Notes: generated from the letters alone by a model not told the origin. 64,000 bases of DNA from an uncultured Idiomarina sp. (GCA_946885915.1 CAMPHF010000011.1:1-64000), one strand, 5' to 3'; shown: positions 20,355 to 30,415, numbered from the stretch's first letter. Program-made: numbers and translations.

Positions 20355-21207
20355 GCCAGAAGACGCCGAAGCCAGCTCAGCGGTTACTCAGTCTGCTGAG
20401 CAAATTTCGCTGCCGCTCGGTTTTGTGCGCGGCGAACCGGTGTTTGATCGACCCGAAGATTTGTATATTCCGCCTGATGCCTTGGAAATTATTTTAGAGG
20501 CATTTTCTGGGCCGATGGATTTGCTATTGTATCTGATCCGCAAACACAAAGTTGACATCGTCGAGATGCCGATATTGCCGATAACGCAACAGTACATGCA
20601 GTATGTTGACATGATGCACGAGTTAAAACTCGAGCTGGCTGCAGATTATCTGGTGATGGCAGCCATGTTAGCGGAAATTAAAAGTCGCTTATTATTACCT
20701 AAACCGCCTACCGAGGATGTGGATGAAGTTGATCCACGGGCAGAATTGGTGCGTCGGTTACAAGAGTATGAGGCCATTCGGGATGGCGCTGGCAAATTAG
20801 AACAGTTGCCGCAGGTAAGCCGTGATGTGTGGGTTGTGAGTGCCGCCACCGACGCGCAAGCGGCGTTGACTCAACAGCCGCCGACCGTTGATTTAATCGA
20901 ATTGGCCGCGGCGTTTGGGCGCGTGTTGCAGCAAGCAGCATTGCAAGAGCACCATCAGGTGAGTAGAGAAAAGCTCTCAACCAGAGAGCGAATGACGCGT
21001 ATTTTGGATCGCCTGCAAGCACACTCGCGCTTGGCGTTTACTGAATTATTTGAGCTGACCGAGGGCCGGGCTGGCGTGGTGGTGAGCTTACTTGCGATTT
21101 TGGAACTCACCAAGGAAGCCTTGATTGATATCGTGCAAATAGACGCATACGCGAATTTGTATGTGCGGTTACGACCTCAAACCAGTGTCGTGGAGGAGGA
21201 GCGCTGA
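20347..21207 (+). CDS. scpA: Segregation and condensation protein A
   Basis: A 286-residue kleisin. The N-terminal region FSGPMDLLLYLIRKHKVDI is the ScpA signature, followed by the LAADYLVMAAMLAEIKSRLLLP helix. The C-terminal winged helix ends with the FTELFELTEG block. ScpA bridges Smc heads and, with ScpB, makes condensin. The ATG at 20347 overlaps the yciO stop; a TTG immediately before it is less likely. The presence of scpAB implies an Smc-ScpAB rather than a MukBEF condensin, as in many non-enteric gammaproteobacteria. Confidence 0.95.
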   Translation: MTKPEDAEASSAVTQSAEQISLPLGFVRGEPVFDRPEDLYIPPDALEIILEAFSGPMDLLLYLIRKHKVDIVEMPILPITQQYMQYVDMMHELKLELAADYLVMAAMLAEIKSRLLLPKPPTEDVDEVDPRAELVRRLQEYEAIRDGAGKLEQLPQVSRDVWVVSAATDAQAALTQQPPTVDLIELAAAFGRVLQQAALQEHHQVSREKLSTRERMTRILDRLQAHSRLAFTELFELTEGRAGVVVSLLAILELTKEALIDIVQIDAYANLYVRLRPQTSVVEEER

Positions 21208-21208
21208 G

Positions 21209-21838
21209 ATGCGTGAGCAACAATTAATACAATTGTTGGAAGCTGCCATTTTTGCGGCGGAACAGCCGTTGAGCTTGCAGCAGTTGAGTGAACTTGTTGC
21301 GCCTCATGAGGTAAGTAAGGCGCGAGTGAAAGCCGCGCTACAACAACTTCAGCAGAGCTACCAAGAGCGTGGCGTTCAATTAGTAGAGGTTGCATCGGGT
21401 TATCGATTTCAAACGCGCGCCGAGCTCGCGCCAAGGTTGGCGCCATTATGGCAAGAGCGCGCCCCGCGTTATTCTCAAGCGCTGTTAGAGACATTAGCGT
21501 TGATCGCCTACCGGCAGCCGATCACCCGGGGTGATATTGAGGATATTCGCGGCGTAAGCGTTAGCTCGCAGATCATGAAAACCTTGCAGGAACGAAACTG
21601 GATAAAAGTGATTGGCCACCGTGAAGTGCCAGGTCGGCCACAGCTATATGCGACTACTACTGAGTTTCTTGATTATTTTAATTTAACGAGCCTTGACCAG
21701 TTACCGGCAATTGCGGCCCGCGCTGAACTAACCCCAGCAACCGCTGCGGCGATCCCTGCGACGGAATCGCCAGAGCAGGAACCATCAGAGCTTGAACAGA
21801 CCACCGCTGAGAGAGCGACAACGGAGAGAGTGCATTAA
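21209..21838 (+). CDS. scpB: Segregation and condensation protein B
   Basis: A 209-residue protein with two winged-helix domains. [18 protein letters not shown] starts the first, and [21 protein letters not shown] with IRGV is the conserved second-domain signature. The C-terminal 45 residues are low-complexity, rich in Ala, Glu, Pro and Thr. The ATG at 21209 lies one base after the scpA stop, with GGAGGAGG eight bases upstream; the open frame reaching back to 21161 inside scpA is rejected. Works with ScpA and Smc. Confidence 0.95.
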   Translation: MREQQLIQLLEAAIFAAEQPLSLQQLSELVAPHEVSKARVKAALQQLQQSYQERGVQLVEVASGYRFQTRAELAPRLAPLWQERAPRYSQALLETLALIAYRQPITRGDIEDIRGVSVSSQIMKTLQERNWIKVIGHREVPGRPQLYATTTEFLDYFNLTSLDQLPAIAARAELTPATAAAIPATESPEQEPSELEQTTAERATTERVH

Positions 21839-21840
21839 GC

Positions 21841-22779
21841 ATGAGTGAAAAGTTACAAAAGGTATTAGCACGATCAGGCCATGGTTCACGCCGTGAGCTA
21901 GAGGCTAAGATTGCTGCAGGTCAAGTCAGTGTTGACGGCAAAATCGCCAGTTTAGGTGAGCGTATCGATGCGGATGCGAAAGTCCGAATTGATGGCCATG
22001 AGGTCGCGATAAAACCCGAAGAAGCGGTTATTTGCCGAGTGTTAATGTATCACAAGCCCGAGGGTGAGCTTTGTACGCGCAAAGATCCTGAGGGGCGGCC
22101 AACTGTTTATGACCGCTTGCCACGCATTCAGGGCGCGCGTTGGATAGCGGTTGGACGGTTAGATGTGAATACCTCAGGATTGTTGCTGTTTACCACCGAC
22201 GGCGAGCTCGCGAACCGCTTAATGCACCCTAGTCAGCAGATTGAACGCGAGTATGCGGTTCGCGTGTTTGGCGAAGTAAATGAAGCCATGCTGCAGAAGT
22301 TGCGCAAAGGGGTGCAGTTAGAAGACGGCATGGCCAACTTCAAACAGATCAAACGCGCCGGCGGCGAGGGTATGAATCAGTGGTACCACGTGATGTTAAC
22401 CGAAGGTCGCAATCGCGAAGTACGCCGCTTATGGGAATCCCAGGGCATGCAGGTAAGCCGGTTGATGCGGATCCGCTATGGGCAAGTGAAATTGGAGCAA
22501 GGCTTACCCCAGGGCGGCTGGGCTGAATTGAGCTTGGCTGATACCAATTATTTACGCCAATTAGTGAAGCTGGCACCGGAAACCCGCAGTTTTGTGAATC
22601 CGCGCGATATGGAGTCGAAGCAGAAACGCTTTGCTCGAGCGCGGCGGCAGAAACATGCTGGTAAACCGAACCCAACCAATAAAGCTGCACGTGCGCCACG
22701 CGAGGCGACGGTCAAGGATTTAGAACGTAGTTTCGGATTGGCGGGTAAAACGGGGCGCGGTCGGAAAAAACAGCGCTAA
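21841..22779 (+). CDS. rluB: 23S rRNA pseudouridine(2605) synthase
   Basis: A 312-residue protein with an N-terminal S4 RNA-binding domain ([19 protein letters not shown]) and an RsuA/RluB catalytic domain. [12 protein letters not shown] contains the catalytic Asp, and the GRNREVRRL motif follows. It modifies 23S rRNA at U2605 (E. coli numbering). The basic C-terminal tail (about 255-312) is Lys/Arg-rich and presumably binds rRNA. Two bases after scpB; the scpA-scpB-rluB order is widely conserved. Confidence 0.94.
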   Translation: MSEKLQKVLARSGHGSRRELEAKIAAGQVSVDGKIASLGERIDADAKVRIDGHEVAIKPEEAVICRVLMYHKPEGELCTRKDPEGRPTVYDRLPRIQGARWIAVGRLDVNTSGLLLFTTDGELANRLMHPSQQIEREYAVRVFGEVNEAMLQKLRKGVQLEDGMANFKQIKRAGGEGMNQWYHVMLTEGRNREVRRLWESQGMQVSRLMRIRYGQVKLEQGLPQGGWAELSLADTNYLRQLVKLAPETRSFVNPRDMESKQKRFARARRQKHAGKPNPTNKAARAPREATVKDLERSFGLAGKTGRGRKKQR

Positions 22780-22782
22780 CAG

Positions 22783-23916
22783 ATGACGAACGCTGCTATG
22801 CAGCCGGATACTCAGGTTCGGCTGTTGCCCGAATGGGAGCCCAACTTGGAACTATTGGCATTGTGGCCGTTCCGGCACGATGTCTGGCGTGAGCGTGCGC
22901 AACCGGCGCAACAGCAGGTCATTGAGCTGCTGCAACAGGCTCTGCAACTTGGTCAGCAAGTCTGGCTGGGTGTGCACCCGCGCTACTTGCTGCAGGCCTA
23001 CGCGACCGTTCCCAGCAACTTACAAACCCGCATTGTACCGCTATCCTATGGCGATAGTTGGGCACGGGATCTGGTACCACTATGGCTTTGTGGTGCAGGT
23101 ACGCGCGCCGGCCGGCCGCAAGCGCTGCATTACCAGTTCGACGCATGGCAGGGGTTGTACCCGTTGTCGACAGCCGATGATGGCTTTGGTCAGCGGCTAG
23201 CGGCTCGGCTTGGCCTCTGTGTTCGTACCCAAACGCCGGTGTTTGAAGGTGGTAATCTAACTCATGACGGACAAGGATTTGGCTTGATGGTGCTCCCTAA
23301 TGCCAATGATAAAGTTCGACAGCGCTGGCGCCAGCATGCCCATCGTCAGTGGGGAATTCGTGAATTGCACTTTGTGAACAGTGACGTAACCGGTGATGAG
23401 ACCGGTGGCCACATTGATAACCTTGTCTTATTCGTCAACGCCAACACCGCTATGGTGATTGGTGCTGCTCACTGTGCTCCTGAACATCAAGCACTAGTGA
23501 CCGAGGTGCAGCAATTAGTCGCGCAGTGGCAGCAGGCGCAAGCAGGGCGTCAGGTGATAGAACTACCCGCCCTGCAATGGTTACCGACCAGTGCCGCAAG
23601 TATGGCGAGTATTCGCCGGCAACGAGGCGTATTACCACGCACCGCACAGCGCCGATATTTAGCGAGTTACGTTAATTGTGTGGTACTCCAGCAGTCGGTG
23701 TTGGTACCGCAATTTGGCCTGCCAACAGATAGCGTGGCGCTAGCGGCGCTACAGCAACAATTAACGGGTTATCAGGTGGTGCCGATAGCAGCTGACGAGA
23801 TGGTGCTTGGCGGCGGTGGTCCGCATTGCATGACCGCACTCATTCCCGCGGGGTTGCGTCCCCACGAGTTTACTCGCCTGCCAAAAATCAGTGCGCCCGT
23901 CGATTTAACTTTGTAA
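22783..23916 (+). CDS. Agmatine deiminase family protein (AguA/PAD-like)
   Basis: A 377-residue guanidino-group-modifying enzyme fold. Catalytic positions are kept: GDSWARD with the substrate-binding Asp, FEGGN with Glu, GGHIDN with His and Asp, and the nucleophile Cys349 in GGGGPHCMT. Agmatine deiminase converts agmatine to N-carbamoylputrescine for putrescine synthesis. The region after FEGGN, which in classical AguA contains a TEECLL-type segment, reads LMVLPNAND here, so substrate assignment is less certain. No aguB-type amidase is nearby. The start is three bases after rluB; the 3' end overlaps the converging TPR gene by 12 bases. Confidence 0.82.
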   Translation: MTNAAMQPDTQVRLLPEWEPNLELLALWPFRHDVWRERAQPAQQQVIELLQQALQLGQQVWLGVHPRYLLQAYATVPSNLQTRIVPLSYGDSWARDLVPLWLCGAGTRAGRPQALHYQFDAWQGLYPLSTADDGFGQRLAARLGLCVRTQTPVFEGGNLTHDGQGFGLMVLPNANDKVRQRWRQHAHRQWGIRELHFVNSDVTGDETGGHIDNLVLFVNANTAMVIGAAHCAPEHQALVTEVQQLVAQWQQAQAGRQVIELPALQWLPTSAASMASIRRQRGVLPRTAQRRYLASYVNCVVLQQSVLVPQFGLPTDSVALAALQQQLTGYQVVPIAADEMVLGGGGPHCMTALIPAGLRPHEFTRLPKISAPVDLTL

Positions 23917-25854
23917 CGGCGGTGGCATTGCGGCTGCGGTGAATTGCCCTGGATTGCCTTGATGCAGTGCATCTTCTGCGCGTTTAAAAAAGGCTTTAAA
24001 ACTCTCACCATCTAAATCCAGTCGCGCAAACCCCATCGAACAGCTTAGTGGCGGAGTTGCATTGCTGGCTTCACTCAGACTTGATTGCACGCTTATCTGC
24101 TGGAACGCAGCGTTAAAGTCGGCGTGCCATGTATGAGCATCCGCGGTCTCAAACTGTGCAAATATGATCAACCATTGCGCACCGTTGACGCGTCCAAAAC
24201 AATGAGTTGGTTGCAATTTTCGCTGCATGAGTAGACTGAATTGCTGGATCAATAAATCGCCGAAGTCATGGCCTAATTGGCTGTTGATCATTTTTAAGTG
24301 ATCAATTTCAATAATGCCGATGGAGAGCCCATGTTTGTTCACTAAGGCGCGAGTAATAGCTTGTTGTGCAATGCTGTTAATGTGCTGTCGATTCGGTGCT
24401 TCGCTCAACACATCGTGGCTCCGTATGTAGGCAAGCTCATGCTGTAATTTGCGGCTTTGCCACCAACGCCAGCTATGTAGCGCCAGGAGCAAGACTAAAA
24501 TAACGCTAAGTACTGCTAAATACTGCCATTGTAGCTGTTGTACTTGCTGGCGTCGTTGCTGCAGTTGTTGTAGGGCTTGGTCGCGTTGGCTAATGGCCAA
24601 TTGTTCACGTTGTTGCAGATCCTCAACAAGTTTACGCATATTCGTTTGCGCCGCTTGATCCTGGCGTTCCCGATCTAGCTGCACGTAAGCCTGATAGAAG
24701 CTCAACGCTAATTCATGGTTACCATTACTACTAGCAAATTGTGCTTGAACATAAGCTAAGGTAGAGCGTAACGATAAATCCTCTAAACCGTTAATGAGCG
24801 TTTCAGCTTGGTTGAGATAGGGCGCTGCTGCCTCAGGTTGGTTTTGATAGATGTAGGTTTCCGCAATGCCAAGTGCCATCCAGGCTTCCATTGGCGTGAT
24901 ACGATTTTGCGCAAACGCTGGTAACGCAGCAAGATAGCGTTCGCGCGCTTGCTGGTAGTCACCGGTATAGAAGGCAAGGTCACCAAGTGCTTGATCTGCA
25001 AATGCAATGCCCACAATCTCACCGATAGATTGCGCTAAGCTACGAGACTTCAAGTAGTGTTCACGTGCTTGTTTGGTTGAGCCTATGTACTCTTCGACTA
25101 ACGCCAGGTTGAAGTATTGCAAAACTTGGTGCCAAGTGCCGGCCTGAGCAGCTAAGTCAACCGCGGCTTGGGCCTCATCCAAGGCGGCTTCTAAATCGCC
25201 GGCACGTCTTAAAATGGCTGCCCGAGTCGCATGATAGGTAGCGGCAATGCGCGGGATCTGGGTGTGAAAGTTTTGCTCAATTAGGTTGAGTTGATCGAGC
25301 GCGGCTTCAAGTCCTGCTTGTTCGGCCGCGAATTCGGCCCGCTTGACCAACACTTCGATGGTGAGCTCAGGCACATTAACAAGCTCAGCTAATTCCGCGG
25401 CCTTGGCAAGTTCACGATCTGCACTTTTTTGATCACCACGTAACCAATAGTAATCAACTAGTAGTAGCCGAAGTGCAGCTTCGGCGGTACGCGCTTCACT
25501 GACCCGAGCATATTTTATGCCGGTGTCGATAAGCTGATAGGCGGCTAAATCTTTACCTTGATTCCGCACACTTTCGACTAAGGCAATTTGTTGAAACGCT
25601 GCTTCATAAAAGCGTCGGTTTTCAACCAAATCGGACACGATCTTAGTGAGTTGCTGTTCGGTCGCGGCCGGTGCGTTAGCCGCTGCAGTGCGAATAGCCT
25701 CTAACCGCTGTAATTCGGGGCTTTGGGCTTGTAAATCTGCGTGCCATAGTAGGCAACTGAGCAACAACATGAGGATCGGGATGGGGTTGCGGCGGCTGCT
25801 GTCGCTTGAGCGACTCAGCCAATCAAAGTAGCAAGGGTTGACATACGCGAACAC
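23905..25854 (-). CDS. TPR-repeat membrane protein with degenerate GGDEF domain
   Basis: A 649-residue protein. A hydrophobic segment near 26-44 (signal or anchor) precedes helical TPR-like repeats at about 60-400. A Gln-rich coiled coil follows (about 405-450), then a membrane helix near 452-470 and a GGDEF-type cyclase domain to about 640. The active-site motif RxGGDEF reads GRVNGAQW near 555, so diguanylate cyclase activity is unlikely; EIDHLKMINSQLGHDFGD keeps the fold. The layout suggests a periplasmic TPR sensor passing a signal inward, probably by protein or nucleotide binding. The GTG at 25854 follows AAGG by six bases; an ATG at 25770 is the alternative. Confidence 0.8.
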   Translation of the reverse strand: MFAYVNPCYFDWLSRSSDSSRRNPIPILMLLLSCLLWHADLQAQSPELQRLEAIRTAAANAPAATEQQLTKIVSDLVENRRFYEAAFQQIALVESVRNQGKDLAAYQLIDTGIKYARVSEARTAEAALRLLLVDYYWLRGDQKSADRELAKAAELAELVNVPELTIEVLVKRAEFAAEQAGLEAALDQLNLIEQNFHTQIPRIAATYHATRAAILRRAGDLEAALDEAQAAVDLAAQAGTWHQVLQYFNLALVEEYIGSTKQAREHYLKSRSLAQSIGEIVGIAFADQALGDLAFYTGDYQQARERYLAALPAFAQNRITPMEAWMALGIAETYIYQNQPEAAAPYLNQAETLINGLEDLSLRSTLAYVQAQFASSNGNHELALSFYQAYVQLDRERQDQAAQTNMRKLVEDLQQREQLAISQRDQALQQLQQRRQQVQQLQWQYLAVLSVILVLLLALHSWRWWQSRKLQHELAYIRSHDVLSEAPNRQHINSIAQQAITRALVNKHGLSIGIIEIDHLKMINSQLGHDFGDLLIQQFSLLMQRKLQPTHCFGRVNGAQWLIIFAQFETADAHTWHADFNAAFQQISVQSSLSEASNATPPLSCSMGFARLDLDGESFKAFFKRAEDALHQGNPGQFTAAAMPPPLQS

Positions 25855-25935
25855 AGGACGCCTTTATAACAAGCAGTAAACAATTACGTTTATCTTACCC
25901 TGTGTCGGCCTGATTGCAACCGCTGAAAGCAGGTC

Positions 25936-26643
25936 TTATTGCAGTGCAAAAATCACTTCAATGTCGGCTTGGATGGCTTGTTGCCCTGGCAAACTCACCG
26001 GCCCCATCCGGCTTCGCTCCATATCCATCAGCGCATATTGCGGCGCCATGCCTGCTGACTGTTCGCTCGCCGCAATCACGGCACCAAGCTTGCGCCCCAT
26101 ACTCGAGGCTAAGCCTTGTGCTTTTTGTTGGGCAACTTTGTACGCCGCTAATAATGCTTGTTGATAAACTTCTGGGGCTTGACTGGCTTGCAGCTGAGGT
26201 GGGCTCATATGGGTGACGCCGCGCTGGATCAAGCTATCAATCAGGGTGTCGCTACGATCTAATTCGCGTACTATCACTTGAAATTGACGCGTCACCGTGA
26301 AGCCTTCGTGCACGCTGCGATTATTGTCGTAGCGGTAACGCGGCTCAATGCGTAACTGGCTTGAGTTAATGTCGTTGGTTGCGATCTTGGCTTGGGTGAG
26401 GGCTTTGATGATGAGATCGGTACGTTGGTCAACCAAGAGCTTCAATTTGCTCACCGAGCTGCCATCTTCAACAATTGCGAATTGCAACACCATCGTGTCT
26501 GGCGTGACCGCAAGTTGTGCCGAGCCGGTCACCCGTATTTGGTCGCTGTGAGAGGTTCCCGCGAGCGGTGTTGGTTGGGCCCAACTTGCGCTACTACTGA
26601 GCAGCAAGATGGCAAATGTTAAAAGCATCCATGGCTGACGCAT
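25936..26643 (-). CDS. SIMPL domain (DUF541/YggE-like) periplasmic protein
   Basis: A 235-residue exported protein with a signal peptide (about 1-22, ending SWA). The SIMPL hallmarks are IRVTGSAQLAVTPDTMVLQFAI near the start, RYRYDNNRSVHEGFTVTRQFQV in the middle, and AAYKVAQQKAQGLASSMGRKLG towards the end. Relatives such as E. coli YggE are linked to oxidative-stress tolerance, but their biochemistry is unclear. AAAAGGA precedes the ATG. It lies upstream of the TPR-GGDEF gene on the same strand, 81 bases apart. Confidence 0.87.
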   Translation of the reverse strand: MRQPWMLLTFAILLLSSSASWAQPTPLAGTSHSDQIRVTGSAQLAVTPDTMVLQFAIVEDGSSVSKLKLLVDQRTDLIIKALTQAKIATNDINSSQLRIEPRYRYDNNRSVHEGFTVTRQFQVIVRELDRSDTLIDSLIQRGVTHMSPPQLQASQAPEVYQQALLAAYKVAQQKAQGLASSMGRKLGAVIAASEQSAGMAPQYALMDMERSRMGPVSLPGQQAIQADIEVIFALQ

Positions 26644-26790
26644 AATGTGTCCTTTTGGAGTTGTGACAGCTCAGCTTGAGCGGGTTATGATAGTTGACCT
26701 ATGAAGCATAGAAGCAGTTCCGTTCCGACACCAATTTCAAGCTTGTTTCACTTAACAAAACTGCTTAATTGATTAACTTTGGAGGCTTGT

Positions 26791-27291
26791 ATGCAGCGTC
26801 GTACACTGAATTTAGAAGCGTTGAGTGAGTCTGAACTCAAACGTCAACTGCAAGATGCGGTGTTACGTTTATTATCCCGCCGTGAGCATAGTCAGGGTGA
26901 ACTCCAGCGTAAATTGACTCAACGCGGATATCCGGAAGAGGTGGTGCAACAAGTGCTCGACCACGCAGCTGCAGAGGGCTGGCAAAGTGACGAGCGCTTT
27001 GTCGCCAGTTATGCGCGGCAACAGTTAGAGCAGGGTAACGGCGCGCGGAAAATTCAGGCGGCGTTGGCACAACGGGGCGTATCGAGTGAGTTAATTCAGT
27101 CCTGGCTAGCGGAGCAAGATGTAGATTGGGCGGAGCAGGCCTATCAAAAATTAGTGCGGCGGTTTGGCGAGAGCGCCGCTACCGATCTGAAAGATAAGCA
27201 AAAAAGGCAACGTTATTTGCAGCAGCGAGGGTTTCCATTTAGCGCAATCAATAGCGCGCTAAAGCGCCAAGAATCAGCGTCTACAGACTAG
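26791..27291 (+). CDS. recX: Regulatory protein RecX
   Basis: A 166-residue, helix-rich RecX with repeated three-helix modules: LLSRREHSQGELQRKLTQRGY, then DERFVASYARQQLEQGNGARKIQAALAQRG. RecX binds inside the RecA filament groove and limits its activity. The ATG at 26791 has GGAGG five bases upstream; an in-frame TTG at 26779 would engulf that site. alaS follows as in most gammaproteobacteria, but recA is not upstream: a divergent SIMPL gene is there instead. No LexA box was recognised in the 147-base gap. Confidence 0.92.
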   Translation: MQRRTLNLEALSESELKRQLQDAVLRLLSRREHSQGELQRKLTQRGYPEEVVQQVLDHAAAEGWQSDERFVASYARQQLEQGNGARKIQAALAQRGVSSELIQSWLAEQDVDWAEQAYQKLVRRFGESAATDLKDKQKRQRYLQQRGFPFSAINSALKRQESASTD

Positions 27292-27363
27292 TCGAGTGGA
27301 TTGTGTTGTGGTAGCCTAAGCGGATCAATTTGTGAACAAATTTAGTGGGATAAGGTAAGCAGT

Positions 27364-29964
27364 ATGAGCATGACGAGTGCAGCAATTCGCGAGGCATTTT
27401 TATCATTTTTCGCTGAACGCGGACATCAACGGGTTGCTTCGGCGTCGTTAATTCCGGGCAACGATCCTACCTTACTCTTCACCAACGCCGGCATGGTGCC
27501 ATTTAAAGACGTATTTTTAGGCGATGAACAGCGCGATTATACTCGGGCAACCTCGTCTCAGCGTTGCTTGCGTGCGGGCGGCAAACATAATGATTTAGAG
27601 AATGTTGGCTACACCGCGCGTCACCATACATTTTTTGAAATGTTGGGTAACTTCAGTTTTGGTGATTATTTCAAACGTGAAGCGATTCAATATGCGTGGG
27701 AGTTCTTAACCGGCGTGTTACAGCTGCCCGCCGACAAGCTCTGGATTACCGTGTTCACCGAAGATGATGAAGCCTACAACATTTGGGCCGATGAAATTGG
27801 TGTACCCCATGAGCGGATTGCGCGGATTGGCGAGAAAGATAATTTCTGGTCGATGGGTGACACCGGGCCATGTGGTCCATGTTCGGAAATTTTTTATGAC
27901 CATGGCCCCGACGTCTGGGGTGGTCCTCCTGGCACACCAGAAGAAGATGGCGACCGCTACATCGAGATTTGGAACCTGGTGTTCATGCAATACAACCGCC
28001 AGGCCGACGGTACCTTGTTACCGTTACCAAAACCGTCAGTAGACACGGGTATGGGCTTAGAGCGTATTGCAGCAGTGCTGCAGCATGTTCACAGTAACTA
28101 TCAAATCGATATGTTCGCCGCTTTAATTGCGGCTGCCGCCAAGGTAACGGGCACCGATGATCTGAATAACAAATCATTGCGGGTAATTGCTGACCATATT
28201 CGCTCTTGCAGTTTCTTGATTGTGGATGGCGTACAACCCTCCAATGAAGGCCGTGGCTATGTGTTGCGGCGTATCATTCGTCGTGCAGTTCGGCATGGCA
28301 GCATGCTTGGCGCGCCCGTTGGCTTTTTTAGCCAGTTGGTGAACGCTTTAGTGGAGCAAATGGGCGCGGCATATCCTGAATTGGCGCAAAAAGCACAGTT
28401 AATTGCGACCACCCTGGGTCGTGAAGAAGAACAATTTGCGAAAACCCTCGAGCGAGGCATGGCCTTGTTGAATGATGCAATGGCGGCGTTAACCGCTGAG
28501 CAAATTCCTGGCGAGGTTGCATTTAAACTATACGATACCTACGGCTTCCCACTTGACCTTACCGCGGACATTGCGCGTGAGCGCGGTTACAGTGTTGATG
28601 CAGAAGGTTTTGCCGAAGCTATGGAACGGCAGCGTCAACGAGCGCAAGAAGCCTCACAATTTGGCGTCGACTATAACGCTAAATTAAAAGCCAAAACCCA
28701 ATCTGAGTTCCGTGGTTACGAGCAGATCAGTGCGCCGAGCAAGGTGGTAGAGCTGTTTCAAAACGGTCAGGCGGTACAACAACTGAGCGCGGGTGAACCA
28801 GCAATTGTGGTGCTCGAGCAAACGCCATTTTACGCCGAGAGTGGCGGCCAAATTGGCGATGTTGGGCAACTTATCGTGAATGGCGAAGCGTTAACCGTTA
28901 TTGATACGCAGTACATTGGTAAAGCAATTGGCCACCATGTGCAAGCAGCCGCAGCAGTTAAAGTTGGTGATCTAGTTGATGCTCATGTTGATGCTGAGCG
29001 GCGTGAAGCGATTAAGCGTCATCACTCGGCGACGCATCTGATTCATGCAGCATTGCGAAACGTGTTGGGTGAGCACGTTAGCCAAAAAGGCTCACTCGTG
29101 AACGCTGATCGATTACGGTTCGACTTTTCTCATTTCCAAGCGGTGAGTGCAGCTGAACTCGCTCAAATTGAACGCCAAGTGAATGAGGAAATTCGGCACA
29201 ATCATCGGTTGTCGACACAGCTAATGAATATTGATGAGGCTCGTGCCGCCGGTGCTATGGCGCTATTCGGTGAAAAATACGATGAGCAAGTACGCGTCGT
29301 GCGAATGGGGGATTACTCCATGGAACTATGCGGCGGTACCCATGTGACCCAAACCGGTGATATTGGCATGTTCAGGATTGTCAGCGAGGCCGGTATTGCC
29401 TCAGGTGTACGTCGGATTGAAGCGGCGGCCGGTGCTGCGGCGGTGCAATTCACGCTGCATCAACAAAGTCAATTGCAGGCGGCTGCTAGCTTATTGAAGA
29501 GTGAGCCATCGCAACTGGTTGAACGCCTGCAAGCACAACTTGAGCGTAACAAATCATTAGAGAAAAAGTTGCAAGGATTGCAACAGAGTATCGCCGCCCA
29601 AGCAGGCAATTCATTAGTCTCGCAAGCCCGTGAGATTAATGGTGTGAAGTGTCTGATTGCACAGTTAGAAGATACCGATGCGAAAGCTTTGCGTGGAATA
29701 GTTGATGACCTTAAAAACCAAATTCAATCAGGCGTCGTATTATTGGGTGTTGTAAACGCGGACAAGGTAAGTTTGATTGCTGGTGTCACCAAAGACTTAA
29801 TCCAGCGCGTGCAGGCGGGCAATCTAGTGAATGCTGCAGCAGCCGTGGTGGGGGGCAAAGGTGGCGGTCGTCCTGATATGGCTCAGGCAGGTGGCAGTGA
29901 GCCAGCCAAGCTCTCAGAAGCGTTAACAGCCGGTGAAAATTGGTTAATGGAAAACTTGCGATAA
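27364..29964 (+). CDS. alaS: Alanine--tRNA ligase
   Basis: An 866-residue class II synthetase. The aminoacylation domain opens with [14 protein letters not shown] and contains [13 protein letters not shown] and the [16 protein letters not shown] motif. The editing domain has HHSATHLIH and MELCGGTHV zinc ligands. The C-terminal oligomerisation domain ends with [12 protein letters not shown], the C-Ala glycine-rich loop. Length is typical. Between recX and csrA as in E. coli relatives. Confidence 0.98.
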   Translation: MSMTSAAIREAFLSFFAERGHQRVASASLIPGNDPTLLFTNAGMVPFKDVFLGDEQRDYTRATSSQRCLRAGGKHNDLENVGYTARHHTFFEMLGNFSFGDYFKREAIQYAWEFLTGVLQLPADKLWITVFTEDDEAYNIWADEIGVPHERIARIGEKDNFWSMGDTGPCGPCSEIFYDHGPDVWGGPPGTPEEDGDRYIEIWNLVFMQYNRQADGTLLPLPKPSVDTGMGLERIAAVLQHVHSNYQIDMFAALIAAAAKVTGTDDLNNKSLRVIADHIRSCSFLIVDGVQPSNEGRGYVLRRIIRRAVRHGSMLGAPVGFFSQLVNALVEQMGAAYPELAQKAQLIATTLGREEEQFAKTLERGMALLNDAMAALTAEQIPGEVAFKLYDTYGFPLDLTADIARERGYSVDAEGFAEAMERQRQRAQEASQFGVDYNAKLKAKTQSEFRGYEQISAPSKVVELFQNGQAVQQLSAGEPAIVVLEQTPFYAESGGQIGDVGQLIVNGEALTVIDTQYIGKAIGHHVQAAAAVKVGDLVDAHVDAERREAIKRHHSATHLIHAALRNVLGEHVSQKGSLVNADRLRFDFSHFQAVSAAELAQIERQVNEEIRHNHRLSTQLMNIDEARAAGAMALFGEKYDEQVRVVRMGDYSMELCGGTHVTQTGDIGMFRIVSEAGIASGVRRIEAAAGAAAVQFTLHQQSQLQAAASLLKSEPSQLVERLQAQLERNKSLEKKLQGLQQSIAAQAGNSLVSQAREINGVKCLIAQLEDTDAKALRGIVDDLKNQIQSGVVLLGVVNADKVSLIAGVTKDLIQRVQAGNLVNAAAAVVGGKGGGRPDMAQAGGSEPAKLSEALTAGENWLMENLR

Positions 29965-30086
29965 ACGTCAATGCAGCTGCGGCAGAATTAGCTAGTTCGT
30001 TTCGCTAAGTAGAAAATTAACTGCTAATATTTTCACGGTAATCGAACGAACGAAGATGTTTTGCCGCTACATTGGTATATAGCAAC

Positions 30087-30156
30087 CGATATATCGAAAG
30101 CGCGGTAGGTATTGCTAGTATTGAGGTGTGCGTTGACGACTGAGCCGATCGTCAAC
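30087..30156 (+). promoter_or_regulatory. csrA upstream palindrome and leader inverted repeat
   Basis: The 230-base alaS-csrA gap holds a 10-bp palindrome CGATATATCG (30087-30096) and a perfect 8-bp inverted repeat GTTGACGA/TCGTCAAC (30132-30139 and 30149-30156) with a 9-base loop. GGA triplets, the core of CsrA sites, lie at 30166-30168 and within the Shine-Dalgarno at 30184-30186. This fits CsrA autoregulation as known for E. coli, but is inference here. No confident sigma-70 promoter was placed. Confidence 0.4.
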
Positions 30157-30194
30157 AGTTGACTGGGAAACTGATGTAGTGAAGGAGCAGGCCA

Positions 30195-30386
30195 ATGTTA
30201 ATTTTAACCCGCCGCGTGGGTGAAACCCTAATGATTGGTGACGATGTAACGGTCACCGTATTAGGCGTGAAAGGCAATCAAGTTCGGATTGGTGTAAATG
30301 CGCCAAAAGAAGTTTCGGTTCACCGCGAAGAAATCTACATGAGAATCCAAGCGGAACAAAACAATCCTGACTCCAATAAAGAGTAA
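30195..30386 (+). CDS. csrA: Carbon storage regulator CsrA
   Basis: A 63-residue RNA-binding dimer. [18 protein letters not shown] and [11 protein letters not shown] are family-diagnostic; Leu4, Arg6 and Arg44-type RNA contacts are kept. CsrA binds GGA motifs in leaders and changes translation or stability of target mRNAs. AAGGAG lies six bases before the ATG and contains a GGA, so autorepression is plausible. A terminator follows, then the tRNA-Ser/tRNA-Arg cluster, matching the csrA-serV-argV neighbourhood of E. coli. Confidence 0.98.
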   Translation: MLILTRRVGETLMIGDDVTVTVLGVKGNQVRIGVNAPKEVSVHREEIYMRIQAEQNNPDSNKE

Positions 30387-30393
30387 GAAAAAG

Positions 30394-30415
30394 GCTGGCA
30401 TTTGCCAGCTTTTTT
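30394..30415 (+). terminator. Terminator after csrA
   Basis: Perfect 7-bp stem GCTGGCA/TGCCAGC (30394-30400 and 30403-30409) followed by TTTTTT. It separates csrA from the tRNA genes. Confidence 0.9.

Noticed and set aside
26779..26790. TTG start for recX four codons upstream
   Set aside because: It overlaps the GGAGG ribosome-binding site that serves the ATG at 26791.
26644..26790. LexA box upstream of recX
   Set aside because: No CTG-N10-CAG palindrome of acceptable quality was found by eye.
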